A DNA stretch of 25,657 bases from positions 1 through 25,657 of the IMG/VR virus record IMGVR_UViG_3300032080_000021; one strand, written 5' to 3'. The notes under the pieces were generated by a model, which made no database searches, had not been told where the DNA came from, and saw only the letters and a program-made list of their open reading frames with translations. The first letter of the stretch is position 1. Every line of letters starts with the position of its first letter. Of the stretch, positions 5,149 to 12,561 are shown piece by piece. The DNA comes from a virus. The translations under genes were made by a program, and so were the position numbers.

Positions 5149-5600
5149 AGCGGCTACTGGTCACAGGGTCGCGGACGTGGACCGACCGGCAGGTCATCTA
5201 CGACGCGCTGTACGAGGCGTATCAGGAACTCGGCGGACCCGCCGAACAGATCGTCCTCGTCCACGGCGCGGCCAAAGGCGCGGACCTGATCGCGTCATCC
5301 GAGTGGAGCCGCAACGCCGGAATGGATCAGGAACCACACAGGGCGATGTGGGAAATGTTCGGGAAGAAAGCAGGCCGGCTTAGGAATGAGGTGATGGTTC
5401 AGCGGGGCGCAGACCTCTGCTTGGCATTCATTGTTGATGGGTCCAGCGGCGCGAGTCATTGCGCGGCGCTGGCTGAGGAAGCGGGCATCCCGGTCAGGTA
5501 TTTCCGGGTGTCCAATCTTGGACAGGAGACGGACGATGGCGACAGTTCAGATATGCGACCAGTGCGGGAGGCAGGGAAAGATGCCGTATCAGGTGACTGA
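5145..5600 (+). CDS. DUF2493 / SLOG-superfamily (YspA/YpsA-like) protein
   Basis: 151 residues from GTG 5145 (overlap with the upstream TGA). The Rossmann-like SLOG pattern is plain: KRLLVTGSRTWTD at the N-terminus, a second strand and glycine loop VLVHGAAKGADLIAS (about 46-60), then the family's GRLRNEVM and ADLCLAFIVDGSSGA. SLOG proteins are thought to bind nucleotides or nucleotide-derived ligands; phage versions have no settled role. The usual family end (IPVRYFR) is reached at about residue 121. The remaining 30 residues begin with palindrome site 4, read as VSNLGQ, and overlap the next gene by 65 bases, so the C-terminal tail may be an unselected read-through. Confidence 0.82.
   Translation: MKRLLVTGSRTWTDRQVIYDALYEAYQELGGPAEQIVLVHGAAKGADLIASSEWSRNAGMDQEPHRAMWEMFGKKAGRLRNEVMVQRGADLCLAFIVDGSSGASHCAALAEEAGIPVRYFRVSNLGQETDDGDSSDMRPVREAGKDAVSGD
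5509..5524. repeat. dispersed palindrome site 4, gene end / next gene's start region
   Basis: TGTCCAATCTTGGACA: both arms perfect, centre TC. It lies inside the tail of the SLOG gene and 11 bases before the ATG of the zinc-ribbon gene, with that gene's ribosome binding site (AGGAGA 5524-5529) touching its last base. A bound protein here could block translation or transcription of the gene at 5536. Confidence 0.85.
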
Positions 5601-5700
5601 GGACAACGGCGACGAATACGACATCTGCTCAGCGAAGTGCTACTCAGACCATGTAAGGAAGATGCGTGATACCAAATCCAAAACACGAGCATCCGGCTAA
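5536..5700 (+). CDS. 54-residue zinc-ribbon protein
   Basis: ATG 5536 follows AGGAGA (5524-5529) at good spacing. The product has ICDQCGRQGKMPYQV, then YDICSAKCYSDHV: two CxxC-type knuckles about 21 residues apart, a classic treble-clef or zinc-ribbon arrangement, with a basic tail (KMRDTKSKTRASG). It overlaps the SLOG gene by 65 bases in another frame and the SNase-like gene by 35 bases. The intact ribosome binding site and metal motif make it credible despite the overlaps. Function unknown. Confidence 0.68.
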   Translation: MATVQICDQCGRQGKMPYQVTEDNGDEYDICSAKCYSDHVRKMRDTKSKTRASG

Positions 5701-6190
5701 GATCATCCGCTGGATAGACCCGGACACCGTGGACCTCGAAGTGTCGCTCGACTACATGATGGTCGGGCGACCTTTACGGCACCGCCTGTTGTGGCTCGAC
5801 TCCCCGGACAAGAACCCGGAACGGGAGAAGGCCGCGATGGATTGGATCAACGCGATCTGCCCGGCAGGTTCGCGCATCCTCATCCGCTCCTACAAGGACG
5901 TGGGTGACAAGGACAGTTTCGGGCGGTGGCTGGCAGAGATTTACGTGCCGGGCGCTCTGGAACCGAACCTCTCGATGAACGAGTACATGCTCATGAACGG
6001 ACTTGCCGACCCGTACATGCAGGGACTGCGGACCATTGAGCAGATCGCGGAACCCATGCCAAGCACCCAGCAGGCGTGGCTCCAACTCACAGCGGCGGCG
6101 TCGAAACTCGGCTTCGCGGCGGCTGAGTTCCAAAACGCAAGGGACGCCTACGTCAAAACCGATCCATATGGAAGGAGCGCCGATGCCTGA
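5666..6190 (+). CDS. SNase-like (staphylococcal nuclease fold) protein
   Basis: 174 residues from GTG 5666, with AAGGAAG (from 5656) well placed upstream; the 35-base overlap with the zinc-ribbon gene is therefore likely real. The OB-fold nuclease pattern is present: IIRWIDPDTVDLEVSL, then RHRLLWLDSPD with the first catalytic-type Arg, ILIRSYKDVGDKDSFGRWLA with the second Arg, and NEYMLMNGLADPY at the domain end. The acidic residue that follows 'P' in SNase (PE) is Asp here (SPD), so activity is uncertain. The C-terminal 50 residues are a helical extension. It may be a nuclease used in host DNA breakdown or phage DNA processing. Confidence 0.75.
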   Translation: MIPNPKHEHPAKIIRWIDPDTVDLEVSLDYMMVGRPLRHRLLWLDSPDKNPEREKAAMDWINAICPAGSRILIRSYKDVGDKDSFGRWLAEIYVPGALEPNLSMNEYMLMNGLADPYMQGLRTIEQIAEPMPSTQQAWLQLTAAASKLGFAAAEFQNARDAYVKTDPYGRSADA

Positions 6191-6410
6191 CGGCTACCAC
6201 CTGACGCGAGTCCTTTACAGGACGGACGCGACCGTCGAGGAACCCGAGTACATCGGCTCGTATTCCAGCACCATTCCAGAGTCGGCGCTCAGGAACAGCC
6301 AGATCGTGAACGTTGACTGGTCGATCCGGGGATGGGTGGAAGTCACCTACCTCCGCTCTGGCGAACAGGACGGTGGCAACGTCCCGTACCCCGGAGTCCC
6401 TGATGCCTAG
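6183..6410 (+). CDS. small hypothetical protein
   Basis: 75 residues from ATG 6183, preceded by a strong GGAAGGAG site (6171-6178) and overlapping the upstream stop by eight bases. Predicted beta-rich (YHLTRVLYRTD, IVNVDWSIRGWVEVTYLRSG), ending with a Gly/Pro-rich tail. It might be a small barrel domain. No family recognised; the ribosome binding site and overlaps make it a convincing gene. Confidence 0.7.
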   Translation: MPDGYHLTRVLYRTDATVEEPEYIGSYSSTIPESALRNSQIVNVDWSIRGWVEVTYLRSGEQDGGNVPYPGVPDA

Positions 6411-6666
6411 ATTGAAAGCGTCCGCCCGGTACGCACTGCGGGAAGTCCGCGATGCGTGGGTTCGGGCGGCGCTCCACTCAGGACGCTTCACCTATCAACA
6501 GCGAGGCCACAGAATCAAATGCACCATCTGCGGCCGGACGGGATACTCAGACGGTTACTGGCTCGACAACTGCCTGAAAGGACACCGGTTCGTGTGTTCC
6601 TGCGGGAACGCATTCTCAACCAAACAGGCCCTCGGCACCCACCGGAGGCACCACCCACACCACTAG
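6403..6666 (+). CDS. small protein with zinc knuckle and C2H2 finger
   Basis: 87 residues from ATG 6403, behind GGAG (6392-6395), overlapping the previous gene by eight bases. A basic N-terminal helix (LKASARYALREVRDAW) is followed by KCTICGRTG, a Cys near residue 58, and FVCSCGNAFSTKQALGTHRR ending in His residues. The last block has the C-x-C, Phe, Leu and His-x3-His-type spacing of a C2H2 DNA-binding finger. A DNA-binding or regulatory role is likely; the target is unknown. Confidence 0.72.
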   Translation: MPRLKASARYALREVRDAWVRAALHSGRFTYQQRGHRIKCTICGRTGYSDGYWLDNCLKGHRFVCSCGNAFSTKQALGTHRRHHPHH

Positions 6667-6674
6667 GACAAGCC

Positions 6675-6881
6675 ATGCAACAGACCATCGTCTTGGTCGG
6701 CGGGCCACTCGACGGGCAGGAGGCGGTCGTCGTGCTCGACTCGTTCGACATACCGCCCCTACTCCGGGCCTACCAGATGGCCGAAGTGATGGACGGCGAA
6801 GTGGCCGTCCTCCACATCGACTACTGGCGCACCGACAGGTGCAACGAACACGGCTACCTCATCTATCAATACACACCCTAG
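6675..6881 (+). CDS. small 'GGPLDG' phage protein
   Basis: 68 residues from ATG 6675, eight bases after the upstream stop, with only a weak GGACAAG ribosome binding site. It opens with IVLVGGPLDGQEAVVV, a motif found at the N-terminus of many small uncharacterised actinobacteriophage proteins. It ends in a strand-rich CNEHGYLIYQYTP. The family's function is not known. It sits in the second early operon between two metal-binding proteins. Confidence 0.7.
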   Translation: MQQTIVLVGGPLDGQEAVVVLDSFDIPPLLRAYQMAEVMDGEVAVLHIDYWRTDRCNEHGYLIYQYTP

Positions 6882-6889
6882 GAGACACC

Positions 6890-7273
6890 ATGACCGAACG
6901 ATTCGAGATGACCGCCCTGTACCCGCCGCACACAGGCGAGGACGACGCGGCGTGGACAAACCGCATACTCTCCCACTCCCGCGATCATGGCGTGAACCGC
7001 CAGTGCTCGATCAACTGGCACGAGGAATGCTCGAACCCGGCAGGCGACCAGTGCAACTGCATCTGCCATGACCCGGCGACAAGGATTTACTCCGTCGAAG
7101 GCCACCCCGAAGGCGTAACTCAGGTCGTGACACGATCCGAGGAAGGCCGGATCAGGATGCCCCCGGTGCCCGGCGAACCCGAAGGCACATGGGCCGAATG
7201 GATTTACGGCTACAGCGAGGATGACGCCGCCCGGCGTGCCATCAAGAAACAGGAGGCCAAGGCCAATGCCTGA
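6890..7273 (+). CDS. Cys/His-rich hypothetical protein
   Basis: 127 residues from ATG 6890 with GGAG (6881-6884) upstream. A cluster from about residue 38 to 60 (RQCSINWHEEC, then GDQCNCICHDPA) carries six Cys/His positions, suggesting one or two bound metals. The C-terminal half contains GTWAEWIYGYSEDDAARRAI, which looks like a strand followed by a helix common in phage proteins that end with a short 'ED-AARR' helix. No family assigned. It overlaps the next ATG by eight bases. Confidence 0.7.
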   Translation: MTERFEMTALYPPHTGEDDAAWTNRILSHSRDHGVNRQCSINWHEECSNPAGDQCNCICHDPATRIYSVEGHPEGVTQVVTRSEEGRIRMPPVPGEPEGTWAEWIYGYSEDDAARRAIKKQEAKANA

Positions 7274-7481
7274 AAGAACAGCCGAAGAGGCAACCGAGAT
7301 ACGGCAGATCGCGCTACAGTCCATCGCTGAGATAGACCGGGGCCTGCGGATCGCGGAGATGCAGTTCCGTGGCGGCGCGTTCATGGCCGCGAAGCAGACC
7401 ATCGCTGACACCCGCGCCATCCTGCAAGTCCACGAGGGGACGGTTCAGGAGATATTGAAATGGTCGAAAGATGACGGCTGA
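7266..7481 (+). CDS. small helical hypothetical protein
   Basis: 71 residues from ATG 7266, preceded by a consensus AGGAGG (7251-7256). The sequence is almost entirely helical and amphipathic (ERTAEEATEIRQIALQSIAE, then MAAKQTIADTRAILQVHEG), consistent with a helical hairpin or coiled-coil dimer. No family recognised. It overlaps the RusA-like gene by 11 bases, so the two are probably translationally coupled and it might be an accessory to the resolvase, though this is only inference. Confidence 0.7.
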   Translation: MPERTAEEATEIRQIALQSIAEIDRGLRIAEMQFRGGAFMAAKQTIADTRAILQVHEGTVQEILKWSKDDG

Positions 7482-7887
7482 GGAAGTCGTCGTCTTTGAG
7501 TGGGACCAGATGATCCACTCGGACTACGTTCTCAACCAGAACCACGTCTACCGGCACTGGTCCCACAAAGCCAAGCGTGTCGAGCACTGCAAAGACCTCG
7601 GCAGGGTGCAGTCCCTGCGACTGCCGAAGTTCAAGACGGCGCGGCTCGACGTTGAGGTGTACTACCCGGTTGCGTGGAAAGCCGACGTGAACAACTGGCA
7701 ACCCACCATGAAGGCGTACGTCGATGGGCTGGTCAACGTCCACCCCGTCACAAAGCTCGGGCAAGGAATCCTGTTCGACGACAACGACCGGTATTTTTCA
7801 GGGCCGCACATGACAAAAGGCCCCGGCAAATCCGGCGTCAAAGGATGGTTCCGGTTCCACTGCAAACTGACCGGCATCAGACGATAG
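7471..7887 (+). CDS. RusA-like Holliday junction resolvase
   Basis: 138 residues from ATG 7471. The RusA-type core is visible: ARLDVEVYYPVAWKADVNNW with conserved Asp/Asn, then PTMKAYVDGLVNV (the 'K-a-x-x-D-G-L' helix), and GILFDDNDRYFSG, where two acidic residues follow a beta strand. RusA enzymes are dimeric, metal-dependent resolvases that cut four-way DNA junctions made by recombination. With the annealase and the Cas4-like nuclease it completes the pathway: resect, anneal, resolve. It is the last rightward gene; its TAG stop is followed at once by palindrome site 5 and the two-way terminator. Confidence 0.78.
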   Translation: MTAEEVVVFEWDQMIHSDYVLNQNHVYRHWSHKAKRVEHCKDLGRVQSLRLPKFKTARLDVEVYYPVAWKADVNNWQPTMKAYVDGLVNVHPVTKLGQGILFDDNDRYFSGPHMTKGPGKSGVKGWFRFHCKLTGIRR

Positions 7888-7903
7888 TGTCCAAGCTTGG
7901 ACA
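7888..7903. repeat. dispersed palindrome site 5, convergent junction
   Basis: Perfect TGTCCAAGCTTGGACA (18 bp with flanking G/C, 7887-7904), directly after the stop codon of the RusA-like gene and four bases before the terminator stem. Its place at the meeting point of the two transcription blocks fits a stoperator-like site better than a promoter operator. Confidence 0.85.
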
Positions 7904-7907
7904 CCCG

Positions 7908-7946
7908 AAACCCCCCAGCAGAAGGGCGACCTTGGCTGGGGGGTTT
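7908..7946. terminator. bidirectional terminator between convergent gene blocks
   Basis: AAACCCCCCAGC (7908-7919) and GCTGGGGGGTTT (7935-7946) form a perfect 12-bp stem around a 15-base loop that itself contains AAGG/CCTT. Rightward transcripts then read TTTCTTCGTTT. Leftward transcripts end the stem in TTT before a GC-rich run, so termination may be weaker that way. It separates the rightward early genes (stop at 7887) from the leftward protease gene (stop at 7977). Confidence 0.85.
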
Positions 7947-7976
7947 CTTCGTTTCCCCGGAGACGGTAGGGGAAAT

Positions 7977-8678
7977 CTATGCGGCCCCGTACGAACGACG
8001 GTACGGCACGCACGCCTCCCCGTCCTGACGGAGAAGCCAATCCAGTTTCGACTCCCTGATCCACGCGAGTCCGTTCTTGCCATACTCAGGCCCCCACGAA
8101 TTGAGCCAGCCGACAGCCCGCTCATCCGGGAACACCCGGCCCTTCGCGGCGACGGCACGAGCGAGGATACAGTGACCGCCCACCATATCCCCGCCCACTT
8201 CCACTATCCCATCGGGTGCCTCGTACATCGACTCGTACCACGGAATGCCCAGCACCACCGGGCCGGTCGTCAGGATGCCTGTAACGACATCCGCCGCGCC
8301 GAACGCCCAGCGGTATTCCTTCAGCAGGCCGAGGCCCTTCATGACCTTCGCACCCGCGAGGACAGACGTGCCCTCGTAGTTCTCGCCCTCCCACTCGTCG
8401 ATCCTCTGCGCCTGCCGGTACAGGTCGCGGGCGAACAGGTCCGGGTTGTAGACCTTCGCACCGGCCACCCGTTCCAGCCGGACCGGGACCGGCGTGGACA
8501 GCGCCTCGTGCGTCCAGCCGAACCCTACGCAGGCACCCTCCCGGCCCTGATCCAGCGGGTCCGGCGCACGCCACGCCCTCGACTCAACTCTGGGAGCTTT
8601 GACCGCCCCACGGATCGCGTATCCGCGCGACTCTGGATCGAACCGTGGCGACCAGTCGAGCGTCCTTTCCTGAGTCAT
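7977..8678 (-). CDS. papain-like (C1 family) cysteine protease
   Basis: 233 residues from ATG 8678, which overlaps the stop of the upstream minor tail gene (ATGA). All four papain landmarks appear in order: oxyanion Gln44 and nucleophile Cys50 in DQGREGACVGFGW (spacing of six, as in papain Gln19/Cys25), His169 in VGGHCILARA, and Asn193 in WLNSWGPEYGKNG, the typical N-S-W-G motif. There is no signal peptide or long propeptide, so it would be made active in the cytoplasm or packed into the virion. It is the last gene of the structural block, behind the probable receptor-binding protein. Possible roles are tail maturation, digestion of surface protein or peptide cross-links at entry, or lysis; the sequence does not choose between these. 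Confidence 0.82.
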   Translation of the reverse strand: MTQERTLDWSPRFDPESRGYAIRGAVKAPRVESRAWRAPDPLDQGREGACVGFGWTHEALSTPVPVRLERVAGAKVYNPDLFARDLYRQAQRIDEWEGENYEGTSVLAGAKVMKGLGLLKEYRWAFGAADVVTGILTTGPVVLGIPWYESMYEAPDGIVEVGGDMVGGHCILARAVAAKGRVFPDERAVGWLNSWGPEYGKNGLAWIRESKLDWLLRQDGEACVPYRRSYGAA

Positions 8679-11233
8679 TTCCTGTATCCCTTCAGTGACA
8701 CCCAGTTCGTCGTAACCCCAGCGCCAGCGGTCTGCACGAGTACCCTTGCGAACCGTGGCATGACATCCTGCTGAACATCCTTCGTCTGCGCATTCGCGGC
8801 AGGGGTCCACGTAGCGCCGATGTTGTACCAGCTACTGCCATCCTCGGAGCCTTGCAACAGGAGGTTGGGAGGTGTCGTTGCGGCCCCGAGGCTGACAGTG
8901 GTCTGGAAGTAGTTGCACCCGTCCACGATGTACGTAGGCGTCGTTGCGTTCAGTGTCTGAAGGTTCACCGTCCGGTCGAAGAACTGCTTCACAATCTCCC
9001 CCGGCTGGGAGAACTGAAGCCGGTTGATTGCGTGCGTGAATGACGGTGATGCGCCGCCGATGGTACGCACGTACCGATACCGGGTGCCGTACGTGGCCCG
9101 GATCATGGGGGACACGTAGGAGCCTGTGGCGGTGATGCGCGGGAAGTCGTAGATGCGTACCCAGTTGGTGCCGTTGTCCGGCGACTCTTCTATGCTGACG
9201 TCGAACGTCGGGTTCGTACCCGAGACGGCCGTGACCACGACTTGGAAGGTGTGCGCGTACGTGCCGATGGAACCCACCGATGCGGGGGTAATCGCAGACG
9301 TGGTGGACGACCCGGTGAGCGCCGCTGAAGCCACGTCTGCGACAAGGAAGCCGCCCCAGCCTGCCGCAGACCAGATGGTCGAGCTAGAGCCGGTCGTTTG
9401 GGAAACGGACACGGTGCCTGATGCGAGGGACACTGGCACCGAACCGTTCGCATCCGAGGTGTTGCCCTTCCCGCCGACAATCTCAGCGACCAACCGGGTG
9501 TAATCCATGACGCGGGCGAAGTGGAGCCTGATGTCCGTACGCCGGAACACCGCACCGCCAGTGTTGATCGAGGTGAAGTTCTCGCCCGGCGCTTCCAATT
9601 CCAGAGTCGTCGTCGAGACGCGAAGCACCTTGTAGGCACCCTCATGTTCAGGCGCTTGGTCAAGCCCGTGGACCTGAACATATTCGCCCGGCAACGGGCC
9701 GGACCATGTGGCGTTGCCGATCAGGGTCAGGACATTGTTCGTGCGCGAGATGGACTGGACAGCCTGCCCGAGCACACCCGGCGCTGTGACCTGTCCATGA
9801 TTCACCCACACCGCGCCGCCAGCCGAAGTGGCCGTCGTCGAGCTACCCCACGTCAGCGTGTACGTCGTATCAGATGGCACCGACGCCACTGCGATCCATG
9901 TGCTTTGGTTGCCGAAGTTCGTTTGGTCACGCACGCCGTAGCCTTGCACGTAGTCGCCCACGGCAAGACCATGTGGCCGGTCCATCGTGACTGTCGCGAC
10001 CGCCGAGGCCGTCTTGGTGACAGACACAATTCTGCCCACTATCTTCGTTGTCCCGGCAAGGATGCGCGCCCGGAAGTGAAGCGCGTACTGAAGTTCCTCA
10101 TCAGGGATGCCTTGCGTGAACTTCACGTAACCGTTCGTGGAGGCGTTCGAGTCCGAGGCATAGGACCGGGCGACGGCCTCGTCCATCGACAGGTAAAGCT
10201 CTTGGTTGCCAGCAGAGTTGAACGCATCCGTGTACGGGCTGGTGTTCGACTGGGTGGCTGTTGTCGTCGCCACTGTTGAAGCGGTCGAGCGGAACTTGGC
10301 CCCGTTACGCCGGGCCACAATTGACGCCGTGGTCACTGAGGTCGAGTCGCCCCACAGGTAGCCCATGCCGTTCTTGACGTACCGCAGTGGATCAACGATG
10401 CGGACGATGCCGCCGACAGTGGAGTACGAGGCGCTGGTGATGGTGATCGGGACCGTGAATGTGTCAGCCGTTACGACCGTCACGGCAACAGGGCCGACGT
10501 TCATGCGGTGGTCGGCGCAGTCGATGATGTTGATCCTGTCGCCGCCCTTCAGGCCATGCTGGGCGACGGTGAACGTGGCAACGTTCGACGCAACCGTGGC
10601 CACAGCCCCGGTGATCGGTTTGTCCTCGACCGGATCAATTTTCGGGATGTTGCCGTCCTCATCAACGGCCACCATCCCGACGAAGAACTCCTGTCCCGAA
10701 ATGCGCTGGGACGCGGAAATGCCCCAGCCGACGCGCATCGGGAACGCAAACCTGCGGCGCGAGGTCAGCGACAGTCCCTCGGACTCGACAAACGGGTTCA
10801 GGGAAATGCGGAGGTAGCTCGATCCCGCCGAGTCGCCGCCTTGGTCAATGAAGTGCGTGCCGGGCGTGTCCTCTTCCAGAATCCATGTGTCCGGGTTCGG
10901 CTGGACTGTGCCCTGCTGGGCGAATCCGTCGCGGAACTTCTGCCGGGCGTTGCCGACCACGATCCGGTCGTATGAGGCATCCCCGAATGACGTGTCGTAA
11001 TCCACGCGGATGACGTGGCCGTCCATGCCGGATGTATCCTTGTCCAGCGTCAGGACGTTCCCGTTGAACGTGGCGCGTGAGGACGGGTCCATGAAGTTGT
11101 AGAGCAACTGGCCGGTGGTGACGTTCGTGACAAGCGCCAGCCGGGCAATGTCCATGTCCTCGTCGAAGTCGTTGAACGTGATCGTTCCCGCCGCCGCGTT
11201 GAACTCGGTGTTCCGAAGTACCTGCTTGGACAT
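8675..11233 (-). CDS. large modular minor tail protein, candidate receptor-binding protein
   Basis: 852 residues from ATG 11233, with AGGAG upstream in the 10-base gap. The sequence is Thr/Ser/Val-rich and almost all beta. At least three related modules can be seen at about residues 208-278, 400-475 and 492-565. Each has a 'V-A-T-V/F-T/L' strand, then HGL with a following G-D/E-Y/R stretch (AQHGLKGGDRINI, PHGLAVGDYVQGYG, PGEYVQVHGLD), then a 'V-x-V-T/S-x-x-T-F/Y/L' strand. The C-terminal third holds another beta sandwich (SIEESPDNGTNWVRIYDFPR), followed by a similar GSEDGSSWYNIG block, a spacing often seen in phage tail-tip or fibre domains. It likely binds the cell surface. Confidence 0.72.
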   Translation of the reverse strand: MSKQVLRNTEFNAAAGTITFNDFDEDMDIARLALVTNVTTGQLLYNFMDPSSRATFNGNVLTLDKDTSGMDGHVIRVDYDTSFGDASYDRIVVGNARQKFRDGFAQQGTVQPNPDTWILEEDTPGTHFIDQGGDSAGSSYLRISLNPFVESEGLSLTSRRRFAFPMRVGWGISASQRISGQEFFVGMVAVDEDGNIPKIDPVEDKPITGAVATVASNVATFTVAQHGLKGGDRINIIDCADHRMNVGPVAVTVVTADTFTVPITITSASYSTVGGIVRIVDPLRYVKNGMGYLWGDSTSVTTASIVARRNGAKFRSTASTVATTTATQSNTSPYTDAFNSAGNQELYLSMDEAVARSYASDSNASTNGYVKFTQGIPDEELQYALHFRARILAGTTKIVGRIVSVTKTASAVATVTMDRPHGLAVGDYVQGYGVRDQTNFGNQSTWIAVASVPSDTTYTLTWGSSTTATSAGGAVWVNHGQVTAPGVLGQAVQSISRTNNVLTLIGNATWSGPLPGEYVQVHGLDQAPEHEGAYKVLRVSTTTLELEAPGENFTSINTGGAVFRRTDIRLHFARVMDYTRLVAEIVGGKGNTSDANGSVPVSLASGTVSVSQTTGSSSTIWSAAGWGGFLVADVASAALTGSSTTSAITPASVGSIGTYAHTFQVVVTAVSGTNPTFDVSIEESPDNGTNWVRIYDFPRITATGSYVSPMIRATYGTRYRYVRTIGGASPSFTHAINRLQFSQPGEIVKQFFDRTVNLQTLNATTPTYIVDGCNYFQTTVSLGAATTPPNLLLQGSEDGSSWYNIGATWTPAANAQTKDVQQDVMPRFARVLVQTAGAGVTTNWVSLKGYRK

Positions 11234-11242
11234 GTCCGTCTC

Positions 11243-12226
11243 CTAGAGCACTATCGCCATAGCTACCGCTGTAGCTCTGATGGTATCGAGAGCCTGCTGT
11301 GCCGCCAGTGCCGAAGCCGCCGCCGCGTCGGCGCTCTGCCCGGTGGACTGTCCAAGATTGGACACCTCAGCCGCTTTGTTCACCGCTGTCGTAGCCGCCG
11401 CCTGCGCCTCATCACGGGCGTTCAGCGTGACCGACTGCGCCGTGAGAACCGTGGACCTCGCCGCCTGCGCGTCGTCGCGTGCCGCCTGAGCGTCATTCCT
11501 TGCCGACACCGCCGCGTCCCTTGCACCCTCGGCCCCGGTACGCGCCGCGTTCGCCGCCGTCGCCGCCGTCTGCGCGAGTCCGGCAGATGCCACCGCGTTG
11601 TCCTCGGAGAGGCCCGCGTCGTCAGCGGAGTTCCCGGCCTCGGCCATAGCGAGTTCCGCCACCGCCGCGTAACCCTCAGCGTCGTTCCGGTGGGACAGGG
11701 CAATGGCCGCTGACTCCCCGGCGTTGAACGCACTCGACCCGGCCCGGTCAGCGGATTCTTCAGCCAATGTGGCGGACACGGCGGCAGAGTCCTGAGAATC
11801 CACCGCCGCATCCTGAGCGGCCTCAGCGGCTTCCCTACTTCCCCTAGCGTCAGCCGCCGCAAGAGCCGCCTGAGTCGCCAGTGTATCCACATGCCCGTAC
11901 CAAGCGGGATCAGGCGTGCCCGAATCCGGGTTCAACGTCGCCGGGTCCACCTTCACCAGATCGTCGTACTGGATAGGCTCGACCGCATCCGGCACCAGCA
12001 CGTATTCGATCCGGGCCTGCCCGAAAGCGACGTTCACCGCGACCTTCCACGCCCCGCCGAGCGGGGTCGGGGACAGTTCAACGGCCTCGAACCCGTCAGC
12101 GCCGACCGACGCGGTGAAGCTGGACGCATCCAGAGTCCCCATCGGGGTGAACCGGACCCTGCCGTCAGCGGGCACCTCGACGCCCTCCGGGTCGGTGCGC
12201 GTAAGCGTGAAGTTCACGGTGGACAT
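11243..12226 (-). CDS. tail fibre stalk-like protein with Ala-rich coiled coil
   Basis: 327 residues from ATG 12226, behind TAGGAGCAGAG. About residues 1-110 are a beta domain (VNFTLTRTDPEGVEVPADGR, LGGAWKVAVNVAFGQARIEY), of the kind that anchors fibres to a tail tip. Residues 115-325 are Ala/Asp/Ser-rich with repeating heptad-like Ala-x2-Ala spacing (EAAEAAQDAAVDSQDSAA), a long parallel coiled coil. No globular C-terminal domain follows, so the next protein (852 aa) may provide the tip. Palindrome site 6 is encoded in the stalk as VSNLGQ, breaking the Ala pattern for six residues, which suggests the DNA rather than the protein is selected there. Confidence 0.7.
   Translation of the reverse strand: MSTVNFTLTRTDPEGVEVPADGRVRFTPMGTLDASSFTASVGADGFEAVELSPTPLGGAWKVAVNVAFGQARIEYVLVPDAVEPIQYDDLVKVDPATLNPDSGTPDPAWYGHVDTLATQAALAAADARGSREAAEAAQDAAVDSQDSAAVSATLAEESADRAGSSAFNAGESAAIALSHRNDAEGYAAVAELAMAEAGNSADDAGLSEDNAVASAGLAQTAATAANAARTGAEGARDAAVSARNDAQAARDDAQAARSTVLTAQSVTLNARDEAQAAATTAVNKAAEVSNLGQSTGQSADAAAASALAAQQALDTIRATAVAMAIVL
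11349..11364. repeat. dispersed palindrome site 6, inside the stalk gene
   Basis: TGTCCAAGATTGGACA, both arms perfect, centre GA (TC on the coding strand). Read by the leftward gene as Val-Ser-Asn-Leu-Gly-Gln, the same frame as sites 2 and 4, although the three proteins are unrelated. Confidence 0.85.
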
Positions 12227-12234
12227 CTCTGCTC

Positions 12235-12561
12235 CTAGACAGGCTTGACCGGCGAACCGGGACGGGTCGGACGGTAGCCCACCGCGAGGGCCATCGACAC
12301 GGTGTTCACCGCGACGAGAATGATGCCGCCAGCCGCCGCCGCCCTCTCATAGCTGATGACATCGAACAGCGGGAGCAGGCCCGCCAGCAGGATCGCGATG
12401 ACGTTCACGATCAGACACCCGATATAGACGGCGGTGCGCGCCTTGGCTGAGATGTGCGGAGGTGTCCCCGAGTTCTCGTCGGCGGCGACAGCGGCCTCAT
12501 GGTCGATTACGCCGTCCGGGGGAACGTCGGCTTCGTGCCTACCTTGGTATTCCTCGGTCAT
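12235..12561 (-). CDS. small holin-like membrane protein
   Basis: 108 residues from ATG 12561 (MTEEYQGRHEADV), with AAGGAGAGGG upstream; the longer upstream frame lacks a good start. A hydrophilic acidic N-terminus (about 45 residues) is followed by two transmembrane segments, about 50-71 (AVYIGCLIVNVIAILLAGLL) and about 80-102 (AAGGIILVAVNTVSMALAVG), and a short basic tail (RPTRPGSPVKP). Size and topology fit a class II-like holin, but many actinophage small membrane proteins look alike. It overlaps the upstream membrane protein gene by 23 bases. Confidence 0.7.
   Translation of the reverse strand: MTEEYQGRHEADVPPDGVIDHEAAVAADENSGTPPHISAKARTAVYIGCLIVNVIAILLAGLLPLFDVISYERAAAAGGIILVAVNTVSMALAVGYRPTRPGSPVKPV

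Noticed and set aside
7674-8774. 366-residue rightward open frame
   Set aside because: It crosses the RusA-like gene in another frame, the palindrome, the two-way terminator and the antisense strand of the protease; composition is unlike a protein.
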